Source: an uncultured bacterium
GTDB taxonomy: Bacteria; Planctomycetota; UBA8742; UBA2392
Assembly (NCBI GenBank): GCA_938014885.1
Contig: CALLQI010000001.1
Coordinates: 1-14,555 of the forward strand
DNA: 14,555 nucleotides
Direction of reading: 5' to 3'
Shown: piece after piece, positions 1 to 6,496 of the stretch
Position numbering within the stretch: position 1 is the first letter of the stretch
Layout of the letters: each line of letters begins with the position of its first letter
The notes under the pieces: generated by a model
Told to the model about the DNA's origin: nothing
Database searches by the model: none
What the model saw: only the letters and a program-made list of their open reading frames with translations
Translations under genes and position numbers: made by a program

Positions 1-55
1 GGTCCCGCGGCCCAAGCGCCAATCCGCGGCGGTCGCCTCAGCTCAAACGTTAGGC
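1..55 (+). repeat. attC, 3' half, cut by window edge
   Basis: The right half of an attC: a GCGGCCCAAGCGCC arm, the CTCAGCTCAAAC block, and R' GTTAGGC at 49-55. The cassette junction is predicted between G49 and T50. The R'' half lies left of the window. Confidence 0.9.
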
Positions 56-60
56 CGCAC

Positions 61-546
61 ATGGACACCTCGCTGACGGTTGTCACGCTGCGCGAGATCA
101 CGGCTGATACCGTGATTCCGGTGGTCCGACTGAGCGTCGCGGAAGAACAGAAGGGCTTTGTTGCCCCCAATGCGGTGTCGCTGGCCCAGGCGCTGTTCTC
201 CCCAGAGGCCTGGTACCGCGCGATCTACGCTGACGAAGAGCTCGCAGGATTTGTCATGCTCGCGGATCAATCGTTGCTCAGCCCTACGCCTGATGTGCCG
301 TCCATCGGTGTCTGGCGCTTCATGATTGACGCCAAGTTCCAAGGACGCGGCATTGGTCGCACCGCCATGCAACAGGTCATCCAGCACGTACGGGCCAAGG
401 GAGTCTTCAGATCACTTGAGCTGTCGTATGTACCAGGCCCCGGATGTCCGGAGCCCTTCTACCTATCGCTCGGTTTCCGCCACACGGGGCGCATGGATGA
501 CGACGAAGTCGTCCTTGAGCTTCCGCTTGGCCAGACTGCGGCCTAA
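61..546 (+). CDS. GNAT-family N-acetyltransferase (cassette C1)
   Basis: A 161-residue protein with the Gcn5-related N-acetyltransferase fold. These enzymes move an acetyl group from acetyl-CoA to an amine; the substrate cannot be told here. The acetyl-CoA-binding motif A is clear: a WRFMID strand followed by QGRGIG at residues 94-99 and a helix (RTAMQQVIQHV). The late GNAT strand/helix FYLSLGF is near residues 132-138. The N-terminal part (LREIT, then EEQKGFVAPN near 28-37) resembles the polyamine-acetyltransferase (BltD/PaiA-like) subgroup, so a diamine or spermidine substrate is a reasonable guess. The ATG lies only 5 nt after the attC core; the AGG inside R' (52-54) is the only Shine-Dalgarno-like element. 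The stop TAA (544-546) is supplied by the next attC's R'' box, which also gives the final Ala. Confidence 0.9.
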   Translation: MDTSLTVVTLREITADTVIPVVRLSVAEEQKGFVAPNAVSLAQALFSPEAWYRAIYADEELAGFVMLADQSLLSPTPDVPSIGVWRFMIDAKFQGRGIGRTAMQQVIQHVRAKGVFRSLELSYVPGPGCPEPFYLSLGFRHTGRMDDDEVVLELPLGQTAA

Positions 547-666
547 CCCTTCGCTGGAGCCGACTCGCACCAGCATGGCACTTGGCCCGCTTCCCGGTCT
601 GGTCCATCATCCGTCCAGCGGGCCAAGCGCCACACCGGCGCTCGCGCCTCAGCTCAAACGTTAGGC
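541..666 (+). repeat. attC site ending C1 (126 bp)
   Basis: R'' GCCTAAC at 541-547 and R' GTTAGGC at 660-666, with the predicted junction after G660. Arms begin GGAGCCGACTCGCACC and the inner arm pair is ACTTGGCCCGC / GCGGGCCAAGCGC. It differs from the sites at 1818-1943 and 6491-6616 at about one position each. R'' carries the stop codon of the acetyltransferase gene. Confidence 0.95.
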
Positions 667-836
667 CTCGCAGACAACTGCCTTGCAGAGGCACGCCCTG
701 CTGAATACACTTTGCACATTCACTCGAAGTCGAGTGATGCCGTTGAGGCACTGCCTCCGGCCACTGGTTGCGAGACATACCGAGCGCCCGTGCCCGCACC
801 TTGGCCTTCTGGGACCCGCGGGACTTCATCTCAACA

Positions 837-1238
837 ATGGAGTTCTTCGTGTCTCATACATACCAAGCACTGCGCCGCGCGGCCGCGGCATCGCAAGGCA
901 ATCGCTGCTACTACTGCTCGTGTCCCATGTGGCACAACGATCTTCGGCGATTCGCTGACTCAGTCGGGCTCACTGAAGCACAGGCGCGGCTGCTGAAATG
1001 CACAGCTGAGCATCTGCGAGCGAAGAAGGATTGTGGTCAAGACACACAGAGAAACGTGGTCGCGGCGTGTTGGTACTGCAACAACAGGCGCCATAGGCGG
1101 GGCAAGCGAACGGATCCAATCGCCTACCGCGCACTTGTTCGGCGCCGAATGGCGAGTGGGCGATGGCTGCTTGGACAGTTTGGTTGGGCGAGTCAGGACC
1201 TGCCAAGCATCTGGGCAAGTGCACCGCGCGAGGCCTAA
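837..1238 (+). CDS. HNH endonuclease-family protein (cassette C2)
   Basis: A 133-residue protein of the HNH nuclease superfamily, metal-dependent nucleases with a beta-beta-alpha core. Two structural zinc knuckles are visible, CYYC at residues 24-27 and CWYC at 78-81. Between them lie the catalytic-type EH pair (CTAEHL, H59) and the N of RNVVAAC (N73), and the second knuckle is followed by NNRRH with H86. This H...N...H spacing is standard for small single-domain HNH proteins that accompany phages, integrons and defence loci. The ATG at 837 is preferred over an in-frame TTG at 768 because homologous HNH proteins begin shortly before the first knuckle; neither start has a strong ribosome-binding site. 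The stop TAA lies in the following attC R'' box. A DNA target or phage-defence role cannot be read from the sequence. Confidence 0.85.
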   Translation: MEFFVSHTYQALRRAAAASQGNRCYYCSCPMWHNDLRRFADSVGLTEAQARLLKCTAEHLRAKKDCGQDTQRNVVAACWYCNNRRHRRGKRTDPIAYRALVRRRMASGRWLLGQFGWASQDLPSIWASAPREA

Positions 1239-1361
1239 CCCTTCGCTCGAGCGGGGACCTCCACCGGCATGGCACTTGGCCCGCGAGGCGCTGCAGGTCT
1301 ATGCTCCGCCTCGCGGGCCAAGCGCCATCCCGGCTCCGGCCCCTCAGCTCAAACGTTAGGC
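1233..1361 (+). repeat. attC site ending C2 (129 bp)
   Basis: R'' GCCTAAC at 1233-1239 and R' GTTAGGC at 1355-1361. Arms are of the GCGGGGACCTCCACC / GGCTCCGGCCCC kind, with inner arms TTGGCCCGCGAGGCG / CGCCTCGCGGGCCAA. R'' supplies the stop of the HNH gene. Confidence 0.95.
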
Positions 1362-1367
1362 ATCGCA

Positions 1368-1775
1368 ATGAACACCGTGGTCGCTCGTGGCTCATGTCTC
1401 TGCGGCGCAGTCCGGTTCCGAGCGAACCTGCCGTCCAAATGGGTCGCCCACTGTCATTGCACCTACTGCCGCCGCGCTCATGGCGCACCGGTTGTCACGT
1501 GGGCCGGTTTCCCGAGTGAACAGTTCGTCGTAGAGCCGGAGGCCGAGCAACCGACCTGGTACCAGTCGAGTCCCGACGCCCAGCGAGCGTTTTGCTCGAA
1601 GTGCGGAAGTCCCATGTTCTTTCAGTCAACACGCTGGCCCGGCGAGATCCACGTCGCCCGCGCGCTGTTCACTGACCCGCTAGACAAAGAGCCAAGTGCT
1701 CATGTGTTCTACGAGACTCATGTCCCCTGGTTGAACATCGCTGACGACTTGCCCAAGAAGGTCAGTCAGAGCTAA
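1368..1775 (+). CDS. GFA/CENP-V-domain zinc protein (cassette C3)
   Basis: A 135-residue single-domain protein of the glutathione-dependent formaldehyde-activating (GFA, CENP-V) family. These small cytoplasmic proteins bind zinc through conserved cysteines; some act on S-hydroxymethylglutathione or related thiol adducts, but most members have no proven substrate. The family signature is complete: SCLCGAVRF (C10, C12), HCHCTYCRR (C29, C31, C34) and FCSKCGSPMFF (C76, C79). The ATG lies 7 nt after the AGG of the attC R' core. The frame stays open upstream through the attC, but that part only translates the recombination site. The stop at 1773-1775 is 42 nt before the next attC. Confidence 0.92.
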   Translation: MNTVVARGSCLCGAVRFRANLPSKWVAHCHCTYCRRAHGAPVVTWAGFPSEQFVVEPEAEQPTWYQSSPDAQRAFCSKCGSPMFFQSTRWPGEIHVARALFTDPLDKEPSAHVFYETHVPWLNIADDLPKKVSQS

Positions 1776-1817
1776 GTGCCGCAAGATCCTGCGCTCGGGT
1801 GTGGGCCGCCGGGCGAT

Positions 1818-1943
1818 GCCTAACCCTTCGCTGGAGCCGACTCGCACCGGCATGGCACTTGGCCCGCTTCCCGGTCTGGTCCATCATCCGTCCAGCGGGC
1901 CAAGCGCCACACCGGTGCTCGCGCCTCAGCTCAAACGTTAGGC
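1818..1943 (+). repeat. attC site ending C3 (126 bp)
   Basis: R'' GCCTAAC at 1818-1824 and R' GTTAGGC at 1937-1943. Same class as 541-666 and nearly identical to it, with a T in the right arm (CCGGTGCTCG) where the other copies carry C. Confidence 0.95.
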
Positions 1944-1974
1944 CTCGCGTTGGCCGCAAGTGCCACCTCAACCC

Positions 1975-2349
1975 ATGTTCGATCACGTCGTCTTCGGAGT
2001 CAGTGACTACGCGGCCAGTAAAGCCTTCTTCCTCGCGGCACTCCAACCCCTCGGCGTGGCTGTTGTGTCTGAGGGCCCGCTTGGTATCGAACTCTGCCGC
2101 CCGAACGAAACGTCCTCGTTGTGCATTCGCCTGCAGCCAGAGCCACGGCCAGCACATCTTCACCTCGCTTTCCAAGCCGAGAATCGCGAGCAAGTCCAGG
2201 CTTTCTATCGCGCAGCTCTTGCAGCCGGTGGCAAGGACAACGGCGCTCCTGGCCTACGTCCGCAGTACCACGCCAACTACTACGCGGCGTTTGTCATCGG
2301 TCCGGACGGGCACAACATCGAAGCGGTTTGCCACAAGGCCGCGGCCTAG
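1975..2349 (+). CDS. VOC-family (glyoxalase/bleomycin-resistance fold) protein (cassette C4)
   Basis: A 124-residue vicinal-oxygen-chelate fold protein. The N-terminal strand FDHVVFGVSD (H4), the central HLHLAFQA (H61/H63) and the C-terminal GPDGHNIEAVCH (E116) match the paired beta-alpha-beta-beta-beta modules and the usual metal-ligand positions. Family members include glyoxalase I, dioxygenases and fosfomycin or bleomycin resistance proteins. The sequence does not decide among these, and the general pattern is that of the broad 'glyoxalase-like' group. The ATG at 1975 is chosen over an in-frame GTG at 1960 because VOC proteins usually start directly with the first strand. The stop TAG (2347-2349) lies 40 nt before the attC. 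Confidence 0.88.
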   Translation: MFDHVVFGVSDYAASKAFFLAALQPLGVAVVSEGPLGIELCRPNETSSLCIRLQPEPRPAHLHLAFQAENREQVQAFYRAALAAGGKDNGAPGLRPQYHANYYAAFVIGPDGHNIEAVCHKAAA

Positions 2350-2389
2350 CAGTTGCCAGCTGTCCCGCAGTTGGTCCATCGCGAGCGAG

Positions 2390-2517
2390 GCCTAACCCTT
2401 CGCTGGAGCGGGGACCTCCGCCGGCATGGCACTTGGCCCGACAGCCGGTCTGGTCCATCATCCGTCTAGCGGGCCAAGCGCCATTCCGGCTCCGGCCCCT
2501 CAGCTCAAACGTTAGCC
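2390..2517 (+). repeat. attC site ending C4, mosaic, R' = GTTAGCC (128 bp)
   Basis: R'' GCCTAAC at 2390-2396. The R' core is GTTAGCC (2511-2517) instead of GTTAGGC; its last six bases belong to the next cassette, C5. Outer arms match the GCGGGGACCTCC class, but the centre (CCGGTCTGGTCCATCATCCG) matches the 541-666 class, making this a mosaic site. Confidence 0.93.
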
Positions 2518-2539
2518 GTCGTAGCAGCTACATCGACTC

Positions 2540-3715
2540 ATGAACGTAACCTTTCGCTCCGATAGCGACCCGGACTTCGCCGAACTCGAGCGATACCTCG
2601 CGAATGGAGCATTCGGTCAACTACCGGATGCCTGGCGCCATCAGGCGGAACACGATCTCAAGCGATTGCAGTCTGCCATGACGTCGCTCTCAAATCGCCT
2701 GCCTTGGATGTCTCCGCAGATGAGAAAGGAGGCGACCAAGTTTGGCGATGTACACCTTCCAACTCGATACGACTCGCCGATGCAGTTCCGCCTCCTCGAG
2801 GGCTTGGTGGCTCGCATAAGAGCGGCAGTACAGTCCATCGGGATCGATGTAGAAGAGTTTCCGCACTGCGCCTGCATACCGACCGGCCTAGTGAATGCTC
2901 GCGCAGTTCTACTTCCTACCGTTGAGCGCCCCTTCTTGCTCTTCGATTCGGAACTCTTCCTGTACTGCCACCTCTTCGCGAAGGCCTTTGCACGATGCCT
3001 TCCCGTCGTTGGGCGAAAGAAGCACATCTCGCTATCCATCGAACTTGATCAGGTCGAGCAAAGACTTGCAAGCACGCCTGAATTGGTCGAACGCTTTCGC
3101 GACCTATTGCATACGTACGCGACAACAGGATCAACATCGAGATCCAAGCAGTACGATCCGGAATCGGATTACGTGCACATGCTCAACATCCTTCGCGATG
3201 GCATGGAATTGTTCGTAGTTGCTCATGAGTTCGGCCATGTAAAGGCCGGACATCTTTCGGAGCTGCTTTCTCATCTTGGCCTGAACTCTGACGAGCTCAA
3301 CGCTGGCAACGCATCTCATCGACAGGAGCACGAAGCAGATCTGCTTGGCCTAGTGCTTACGCTACAGACCATGGCAAGTTCTGGCTACGACGCTGCACTT
3401 GCCTATGTCGGGGTGGAGCTCTTCTTCGTCTCTCTTGAGCTGGCCGAACGATCGCGCCACATGGTTCGACACGGGAGCGATGCTGGCTATGTGGAGACTT
3501 CATCTGAAACGCACCCCTCAGGTAGCGAACGGCGCATGTTTCTCCGAGAAGCACTGAGGCTTTTCATCGAGGACCCCACACAGGTAGAGAGTGCACGGAA
3601 CCTGGCTACAAGGTATGGCGAGATCGCCAATTTGCTTTGGGTCGCGACGACGACGGCTAACCCTTCGCTCGAGCGGACCCACCCCGGCAAGGCACTTGGG
3701 CCGCGAGGCGGCTAG
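2540..3715 (+). CDS. HExxH zinc metallopeptidase-like protein with attC-encoded tail (cassette C5)
   Basis: A 391-residue protein with a zinc-peptidase signature, HEFGHVKAGH at residues 229-238, followed by a third-ligand motif EHEAD at 263-267. This is the HExxHxxxxH...ExxAD pattern of M48-like gluzincins. The N-terminal 200 residues are not recognised and there is no signal peptide or clear membrane segment, so a cytoplasmic role is likely; the substrate is unknown. The start ATG at 2540 lies 22 nt after the attC core. The coding frame runs through the left half of the next attC, adding about 19 residues (NPSLERTHPGKALGPRGG) and stopping at TAG 3713-3715 near the attC loop. The C5 R'' box is GGCTAAC, and its frame here avoids the usual TAA. 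Whether the tail matters is unknown. Confidence 0.85.
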   Translation: MNVTFRSDSDPDFAELERYLANGAFGQLPDAWRHQAEHDLKRLQSAMTSLSNRLPWMSPQMRKEATKFGDVHLPTRYDSPMQFRLLEGLVARIRAAVQSIGIDVEEFPHCACIPTGLVNARAVLLPTVERPFLLFDSELFLYCHLFAKAFARCLPVVGRKKHISLSIELDQVEQRLASTPELVERFRDLLHTYATTGSTSRSKQYDPESDYVHMLNILRDGMELFVVAHEFGHVKAGHLSELLSHLGLNSDELNAGNASHRQEHEADLLGLVLTLQTMASSGYDAALAYVGVELFFVSLELAERSRHMVRHGSDAGYVETSSETHPSGSERRMFLREALRLFIEDPTQVESARNLATRYGEIANLLWVATTTANPSLERTHPGKALGPRGG

Positions 3716-3780
3716 TGTCATCATCCACCTCGCGGCCCAAGTGCCTTGCCGGTGCGGTCCGCTCAGCTCAAACGTTAGGC
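3655..3780 (+). repeat. attC site ending C5, R'' = GGCTAAC (126 bp)
   Basis: The R'' core is GGCTAAC (3655-3661), the exact reverse complement of the GTTAGCC found at the 5' end of the same cassette. R' is GTTAGGC at 3774-3780. Arms are of the GCGGACCCACCCCGGCAAG / CTTGCCGGTGCGGTCCGC class with inner arms TTGGGCCGCGAGG / CCTCGCGGCCCAA. The left half is translated as the end of the C5 peptidase. Confidence 0.94.
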
Positions 3781-3804
3781 CTCACACATCCACCTTCGGC
3801 AATC

Positions 3805-4203
3805 ATGGCGCAACCGACAAAATACTGGCGCATCAACTTCGCATCGATCGCTGACTTCGATCGCATGCTTGCGGAAGGCATACTGATCTGTCCGACGACA
3901 GGCCTTCGCAGCTTGAAGTACGACCCGGAGGACTGCATCGCTCGGCGCATGAAAAAAGGCGAAGGCATCTTCCTCGGGAAGCTCGATGAAGACACTGGAA
4001 AGGCGCACATCCAAGCCATCGGTGTCATCCAGGATCAGAAGCCCGCGACTACCGTGCGTTGGAAGCGCATCTCAAAGACGGTCTTCCCGAATCCACAAGG
4101 TGGAGTTCCTCCGTGGAGAGAGCGTTGCTTCCTCTTCGACGGAAGTCGGGCAGAAGCCTACAACTTTGCTGCGGAGTTTGAGCTCCACTTTTCTGACGCG
4201 TAG
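3805..4203 (+). CDS. Hypothetical protein (cassette C6)
   Basis: A 132-residue protein I do not recognise. It starts KYWRINFASIADFD, has a basic stretch RRMKKGEG near residues 51-58, and then alternates short predicted strands (GIFLGKLD, AIGVI, VRWKRI) with an aromatic C-terminus (CFLFD, YNFAAEFELHF). The strand-rich centre faintly recalls small PUA-like folds (EVE/ASCH), but no decisive motif is present. No signal peptide or membrane segment is seen. The ATG at 3805 is taken as the start because the longer open frame upstream only translates the attC. The stop TAG (4201-4203) lies 14 nt before the next attC. Confidence 0.75.
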   Translation: MAQPTKYWRINFASIADFDRMLAEGILICPTTGLRSLKYDPEDCIARRMKKGEGIFLGKLDEDTGKAHIQAIGVIQDQKPATTVRWKRISKTVFPNPQGGVPPWRERCFLFDGSRAEAYNFAAEFELHFSDA

Positions 4204-4217
4204 CGCGAGACGGTGAG

Positions 4218-4343
4218 GCCTAACCCTTCGCTCGAGCGGACCCCCAACGGCAAGCCGCTTGGGCCGCGAAGCGGCCAGAGTCATCATCCGCTTCGGGGCC
4301 CAAGCGCCTTCCCGCAGGGGTCCGCTCAGCTCAAACGTTAGGC
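4218..4343 (+). repeat. attC site ending C6 (126 bp)
   Basis: R'' GCCTAAC at 4218-4224 and R' GTTAGGC at 4337-4343. Arms GCGGACCCCCAACGGCAAG / CTTCCCGCAGGGGTCCGC; inner arms TTGGGCCGCGAAGCGG / CCGCTTCGGGGCCCAA. Related to 3655-3780. Confidence 0.94.
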
Positions 4344-4359
4344 CGCACAGAGAGCCAAG

Positions 4360-4914
4360 ATGGCATCGTCTAGAGAAGATCTCATCAAGGTCAGCGCAGT
4401 TCTCCTCGAGTTCTTTGCCTTAAAGCGCATCCGGACCTCAATCACGAACTTCCGCGAACTCGGCGTCACGGGGTGGGAAAAGTGGTGGCAGGCGGAACTT
4501 GCAGTTCATCTGGCCGGCTCGGACGAGGTTACAGAGTGGGTCATGGAGCACCCATTCAATACAGACCGCCGAACTTCGCGGATCCAAACTCGCATGTCAC
4601 TCGACATCGGCTTTCGCCTCAAGCGGCACAGATTTGATACGTGGTACTTCGTCGAACTCAAGCAACACGACAGCTATCAACACTGCGTTCGACGCATGGT
4701 CAACGACGCAGAGAAGGCGTTTTCGGCAAGAAGGCGATCGTTTGACGGCCTAGCAATGCGCTATGTTGCCTGTGCTGGGGTTTGCGTCGCCGATGGAACC
4801 TCGCGCGAAGACATTGCCGCGTTCGCGGTAGAGCAACTTGACCAGTCGGGACTTGATGCTCATGGAGTCCTCATTGACAAAGTTGGAAAGCATCATCAAC
4901 TCATCGTCTTCTAG
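4360..4914 (+). CDS. PD-(D/E)XK nuclease-like protein (cassette C7)
   Basis: A 184-residue protein, not assigned to a named family. It carries the layout of the PD-(D/E)XK nuclease fold: an early acidic residue on a helix (WWQAEL, E46), an aspartate ending a strand (MSLDIGF, D82), and an ExK on the next strand (YFVELKQ, E99 and K101). The rest alternates helices and strands (MVNDAEKAFSARR, RYVACAGVCVA) as expected after the core. Proteins of this kind include restriction enzymes, repair nucleases and some inactive relatives. The motif order is seen; catalysis is inferred. ATG at 4360 is 16 nt after the attC core with no strong Shine-Dalgarno sequence. The stop TAG (4912-4914) lies 7 nt before the next attC. 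Its neighbours C8 and C9 also encode nuclease-like proteins. Confidence 0.72.
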   Translation: MASSREDLIKVSAVLLEFFALKRIRTSITNFRELGVTGWEKWWQAELAVHLAGSDEVTEWVMEHPFNTDRRTSRIQTRMSLDIGFRLKRHRFDTWYFVELKQHDSYQHCVRRMVNDAEKAFSARRRSFDGLAMRYVACAGVCVADGTSREDIAAFAVEQLDQSGLDAHGVLIDKVGKHHQLIVF

Positions 4915-4921
4915 CAGTGCG

Positions 4922-5050
4922 GCCTAACCCTTCGCTCAAGGCGGACCTCCACCGGCATGGCACTTGGCCCGCGAAGCGCTGCCGGTCTATGCTGCGCCTC
5001 GCGGGCCAAGCGCCATGCCGGTTCCGGCCCGCTCAGCTCAAACGTTAGGC
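4922..5050 (+). repeat. attC site ending C7 (129 bp)
   Basis: R'' GCCTAAC at 4922-4928 and R' GTTAGGC at 5044-5050. Arms of the GCGGACCTCCACCGG / CCGGTTCCGGCCCGC kind, with the inner GGCCCGCGAAGCGC / GCGCCTCGCGGGCC pair. The L''-side block reads TCGCTCAAGG, one base different from most copies. Confidence 0.94.
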
Positions 5051-5070
5051 GTCACAAGCACACGCGCAGC

Positions 5071-5346
5071 ATGCCGACAGAATCCCTTGATCCAGCAGTT
5101 CTCCGCAGTTCTGCGCACGAACTTTGCGGTCACGTCTCTGGCGTCTACTTCCTCTACTCTGGCGAGGAACTCGTGTACATCGGGCAGGGCTGGAACTGCT
5201 TGTTGCGCGTAGCCGAGCACACGAGGAAGGAATCGGCGAAGGTCTTCACGCATTGGACCTTCGTGCCGGTTCCCGACGAAGCTGCACGAAAGGAGCTTGA
5301 AAGGCAGCTCCGCAGCAGGTACGCACCGAGGTGCAACAAAGTCTGA
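5071..5346 (+). CDS. GIY-YIG nuclease-domain protein (cassette C8, first gene)
   Basis: A 91-residue stand-alone GIY-YIG domain. The residues that define the fold are in order: GVY at 24-26 (GIY position), YIG at 36-38, R46 and H50 on the following helix (LLRVAEH), a glutamate in RKELE (E75 or E77), and N89 in CNKV at the C-terminus. In characterised members (homing endonucleases, UvrC, SLX1) these residues bind a metal and cut a DNA strand. No DNA-targeting domain is attached, so specificity would come from the domain itself or a partner. The longer open frame upstream only translates the attC, so ATG 5071 is used. There is no attC between this gene and the next, so both form one cassette. 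Confidence 0.88.
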   Translation: MPTESLDPAVLRSSAHELCGHVSGVYFLYSGEELVYIGQGWNCLLRVAEHTRKESAKVFTHWTFVPVPDEAARKELERQLRSRYAPRCNKV

Positions 5347-5390
5347 CTTCGGCTCCTCCTCAACCTGAATAACCCCCAACTGCAGCCGCA

Positions 5391-5395
5391 AAGGA
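5391..5395 (+). promoter_or_regulatory. Ribosome-binding site deciding a TTG start
   Basis: AAGGA, 7 nt before the TTG at 5403. No in-frame ATG lies near the N-terminus, so this site supports the TTG as the start of the second C8 gene. Confidence 0.6.
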
Positions 5396-5402
5396 TTGAA
5401 TC

Positions 5403-5627
5403 TTGGCCACTCACGACGTCACGTTTGAAATCCCGCAGAAGGTCCTACTGGCGAAGGACATGGTGTTCGAGGTCAAGTCGGACGGGGCGAAGCTTGGCTC
5501 TCTGCTCATCAGCAAAGGCAACATCGAGTGGGTTCCGGCTAATCACTCCGTACGCAAGCGGCGCCTGACTTGGGAGAAGTTCGCTGCGCTCATGGAGTCA
5601 GAGGGCAAAGTCACCCGCATGAAGTGA
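5403..5627 (+). CDS. Small conserved hypothetical protein (cassette C8, second gene)
   Basis: A 74-residue protein starting at TTG behind an AAGGA ribosome-binding site. The sequence pattern (VTFEIP near residue 6, VFEVKSDGAKLGSLLISKGNIEW in the middle, then RRLTWEKFAALME) looks like a widespread family of small bacterial proteins of unknown function; this recollection of the pattern is not verified. The centre reads as a short beta-meander followed by a helix. It lies 56 nt after the GIY-YIG gene with no attC between them, so the two move as one cassette. That could mean a functional pair, or a lost attC between two former cassettes. The stop TGA (5625-5627) is immediately before the attC. 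Confidence 0.78.
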   Translation: MATHDVTFEIPQKVLLAKDMVFEVKSDGAKLGSLLISKGNIEWVPANHSVRKRRLTWEKFAALMESEGKVTRMK

Positions 5628-5628
5628 C

Positions 5629-5756
5629 GCCTAACCCTTCGCTGGAGCGGGGACCTCCACCGGCATGGCACTTGGCCCGCGAGGCGCTGGTTCTTATCAT
5701 CCGCCTCGCGGGCCAAGCGCCATCCCGGCTCCGGCCCCTCAGCTCAAACGTTAGGC
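5629..5756 (+). repeat. attC site ending C8 (128 bp)
   Basis: R'' GCCTAAC at 5629-5635 and R' GTTAGGC at 5750-5756. Arms GCGGGGACCTCCACC / GGCTCCGGCCCC; the loop-proximal GGTTCTTATCATC is shared with the site at 11184-11309. Confidence 0.95.
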
Positions 5757-5764
5757 CCCACACG

Positions 5765-6496
5765 ATGCAGCGCCACTACTCGGGACTAGCAGCGCGAATG
5801 CTCAGCGAGATTGACACGATCTCCTCTGAGATGTCTCACCAAGGCGAGAAGGGTCGCAACAACGAAGCAATCCTGATCGAGTTTCTACGCAGGCTGCTCC
5901 CAACTAGGTACACAGTCACAACGGGCAAAGTAGTCGGAGTTGGAGGTCACGCGAGCGGCCAGATCGATGTGATCATTCACGATCGCCTTGATACCCCTGC
6001 GTTCAAGGAAGCGCAGGCCTGGAGCATCGTCCCCGTCGAGTCAGTGCATGCCGTGATCTCGGTGAAGACGACACTCACGAAGGCTGAGCTTCGTGACGCA
6101 ATGGCCTCGCTTGCTTCAGTTCGCTCCCTGCCGCGCAAAGCAGCAAGACTTGAAATCAATGGCGCACTCCTAAAGGTGCCGGAAAAGGAGGTCCTTCGGC
6201 CACGCGCCTTCATCTTTGCTTTCAAGGCCTCTTGGAGGTCGTCCGAAGCCTTTGGCAAGGCCTTCTTGGAACTGCTCTCCGAAACTGGTGACGACCTTCG
6301 CCCCAATGCGGCATGCGCCCTAGATCTGGCGTTCCTTGCCAGGCGCCCCTATTCACTGGATGTTCGGAAGTACGAGGAGCACATGCTCCTTCACTTCTTC
6401 CTCTTCTTGGTCAAGTCGCTTGAGTCGCGCCCACGATATCGTCCTGAGCTTTCCAAGTACATCGCCGAAGACTACGAGCAAGGCAGTGGGGCCTAA
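5765..6496 (+). CDS. DUF6602-like, nuclease-fold-like protein (cassette C9)
   Basis: A 243-residue protein matching the pattern of DUF6602 proteins: an N-terminal helix, HQGEKGRNNEAILIEFLRRLLP near residues 30-51, then RYTVTTGKVVG, SGQIDVIIHD (D68) and VPVESVHAVISVKTTL (E92, K101). The D...(E)xK arrangement on adjacent strands resembles PD-(D/E)XK nucleases, but the usual glutamate of the ExK is a serine here (S99-V-K101). Either E92 takes over that role, as in migrated active sites, or the protein is not catalytic. Function is unknown; members often occur in defence-rich accessory DNA (general impression, not verified). The ATG lies 9 nt after the AGG of the attC core. The stop TAA (6494-6496) and the last Ala come from the next R'' box. 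The longer upstream frame is attC translation. Confidence 0.8.
   Translation: MQRHYSGLAARMLSEIDTISSEMSHQGEKGRNNEAILIEFLRRLLPTRYTVTTGKVVGVGGHASGQIDVIIHDRLDTPAFKEAQAWSIVPVESVHAVISVKTTLTKAELRDAMASLASVRSLPRKAARLEINGALLKVPEKEVLRPRAFIFAFKASWRSSEAFGKAFLELLSETGDDLRPNAACALDLAFLARRPYSLDVRKYEEHMLLHFFLFLVKSLESRPRYRPELSKYIAEDYEQGSGA

Noticed and set aside
407..829. Minus-strand open frame of 140 residues
   Set aside because: It runs antisense to the acetyltransferase gene and through the attC. Similar minus-strand frames recur at other attC sites with the same attC-derived peptide, so it is a repeat artefact.
768..836. TTG-started extension of the HNH gene
   Set aside because: No ribosome-binding site, and the added residues precede the usual family start. 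It is kept only as an alternative.
1269..1367. Open frame extending the GFA gene upstream into the attC
   Set aside because: It translates the recombination site only. The same holds for upstream extensions of the genes starting at 3805, 5071, 5765, 8696, 10746 and 12499.
5071..5627. Toxin-antitoxin pair in C8
   Set aside because: Gene order and sizes would allow it, but neither protein has a known toxin or antitoxin pattern, and GIY-YIG alone is not evidence for one.
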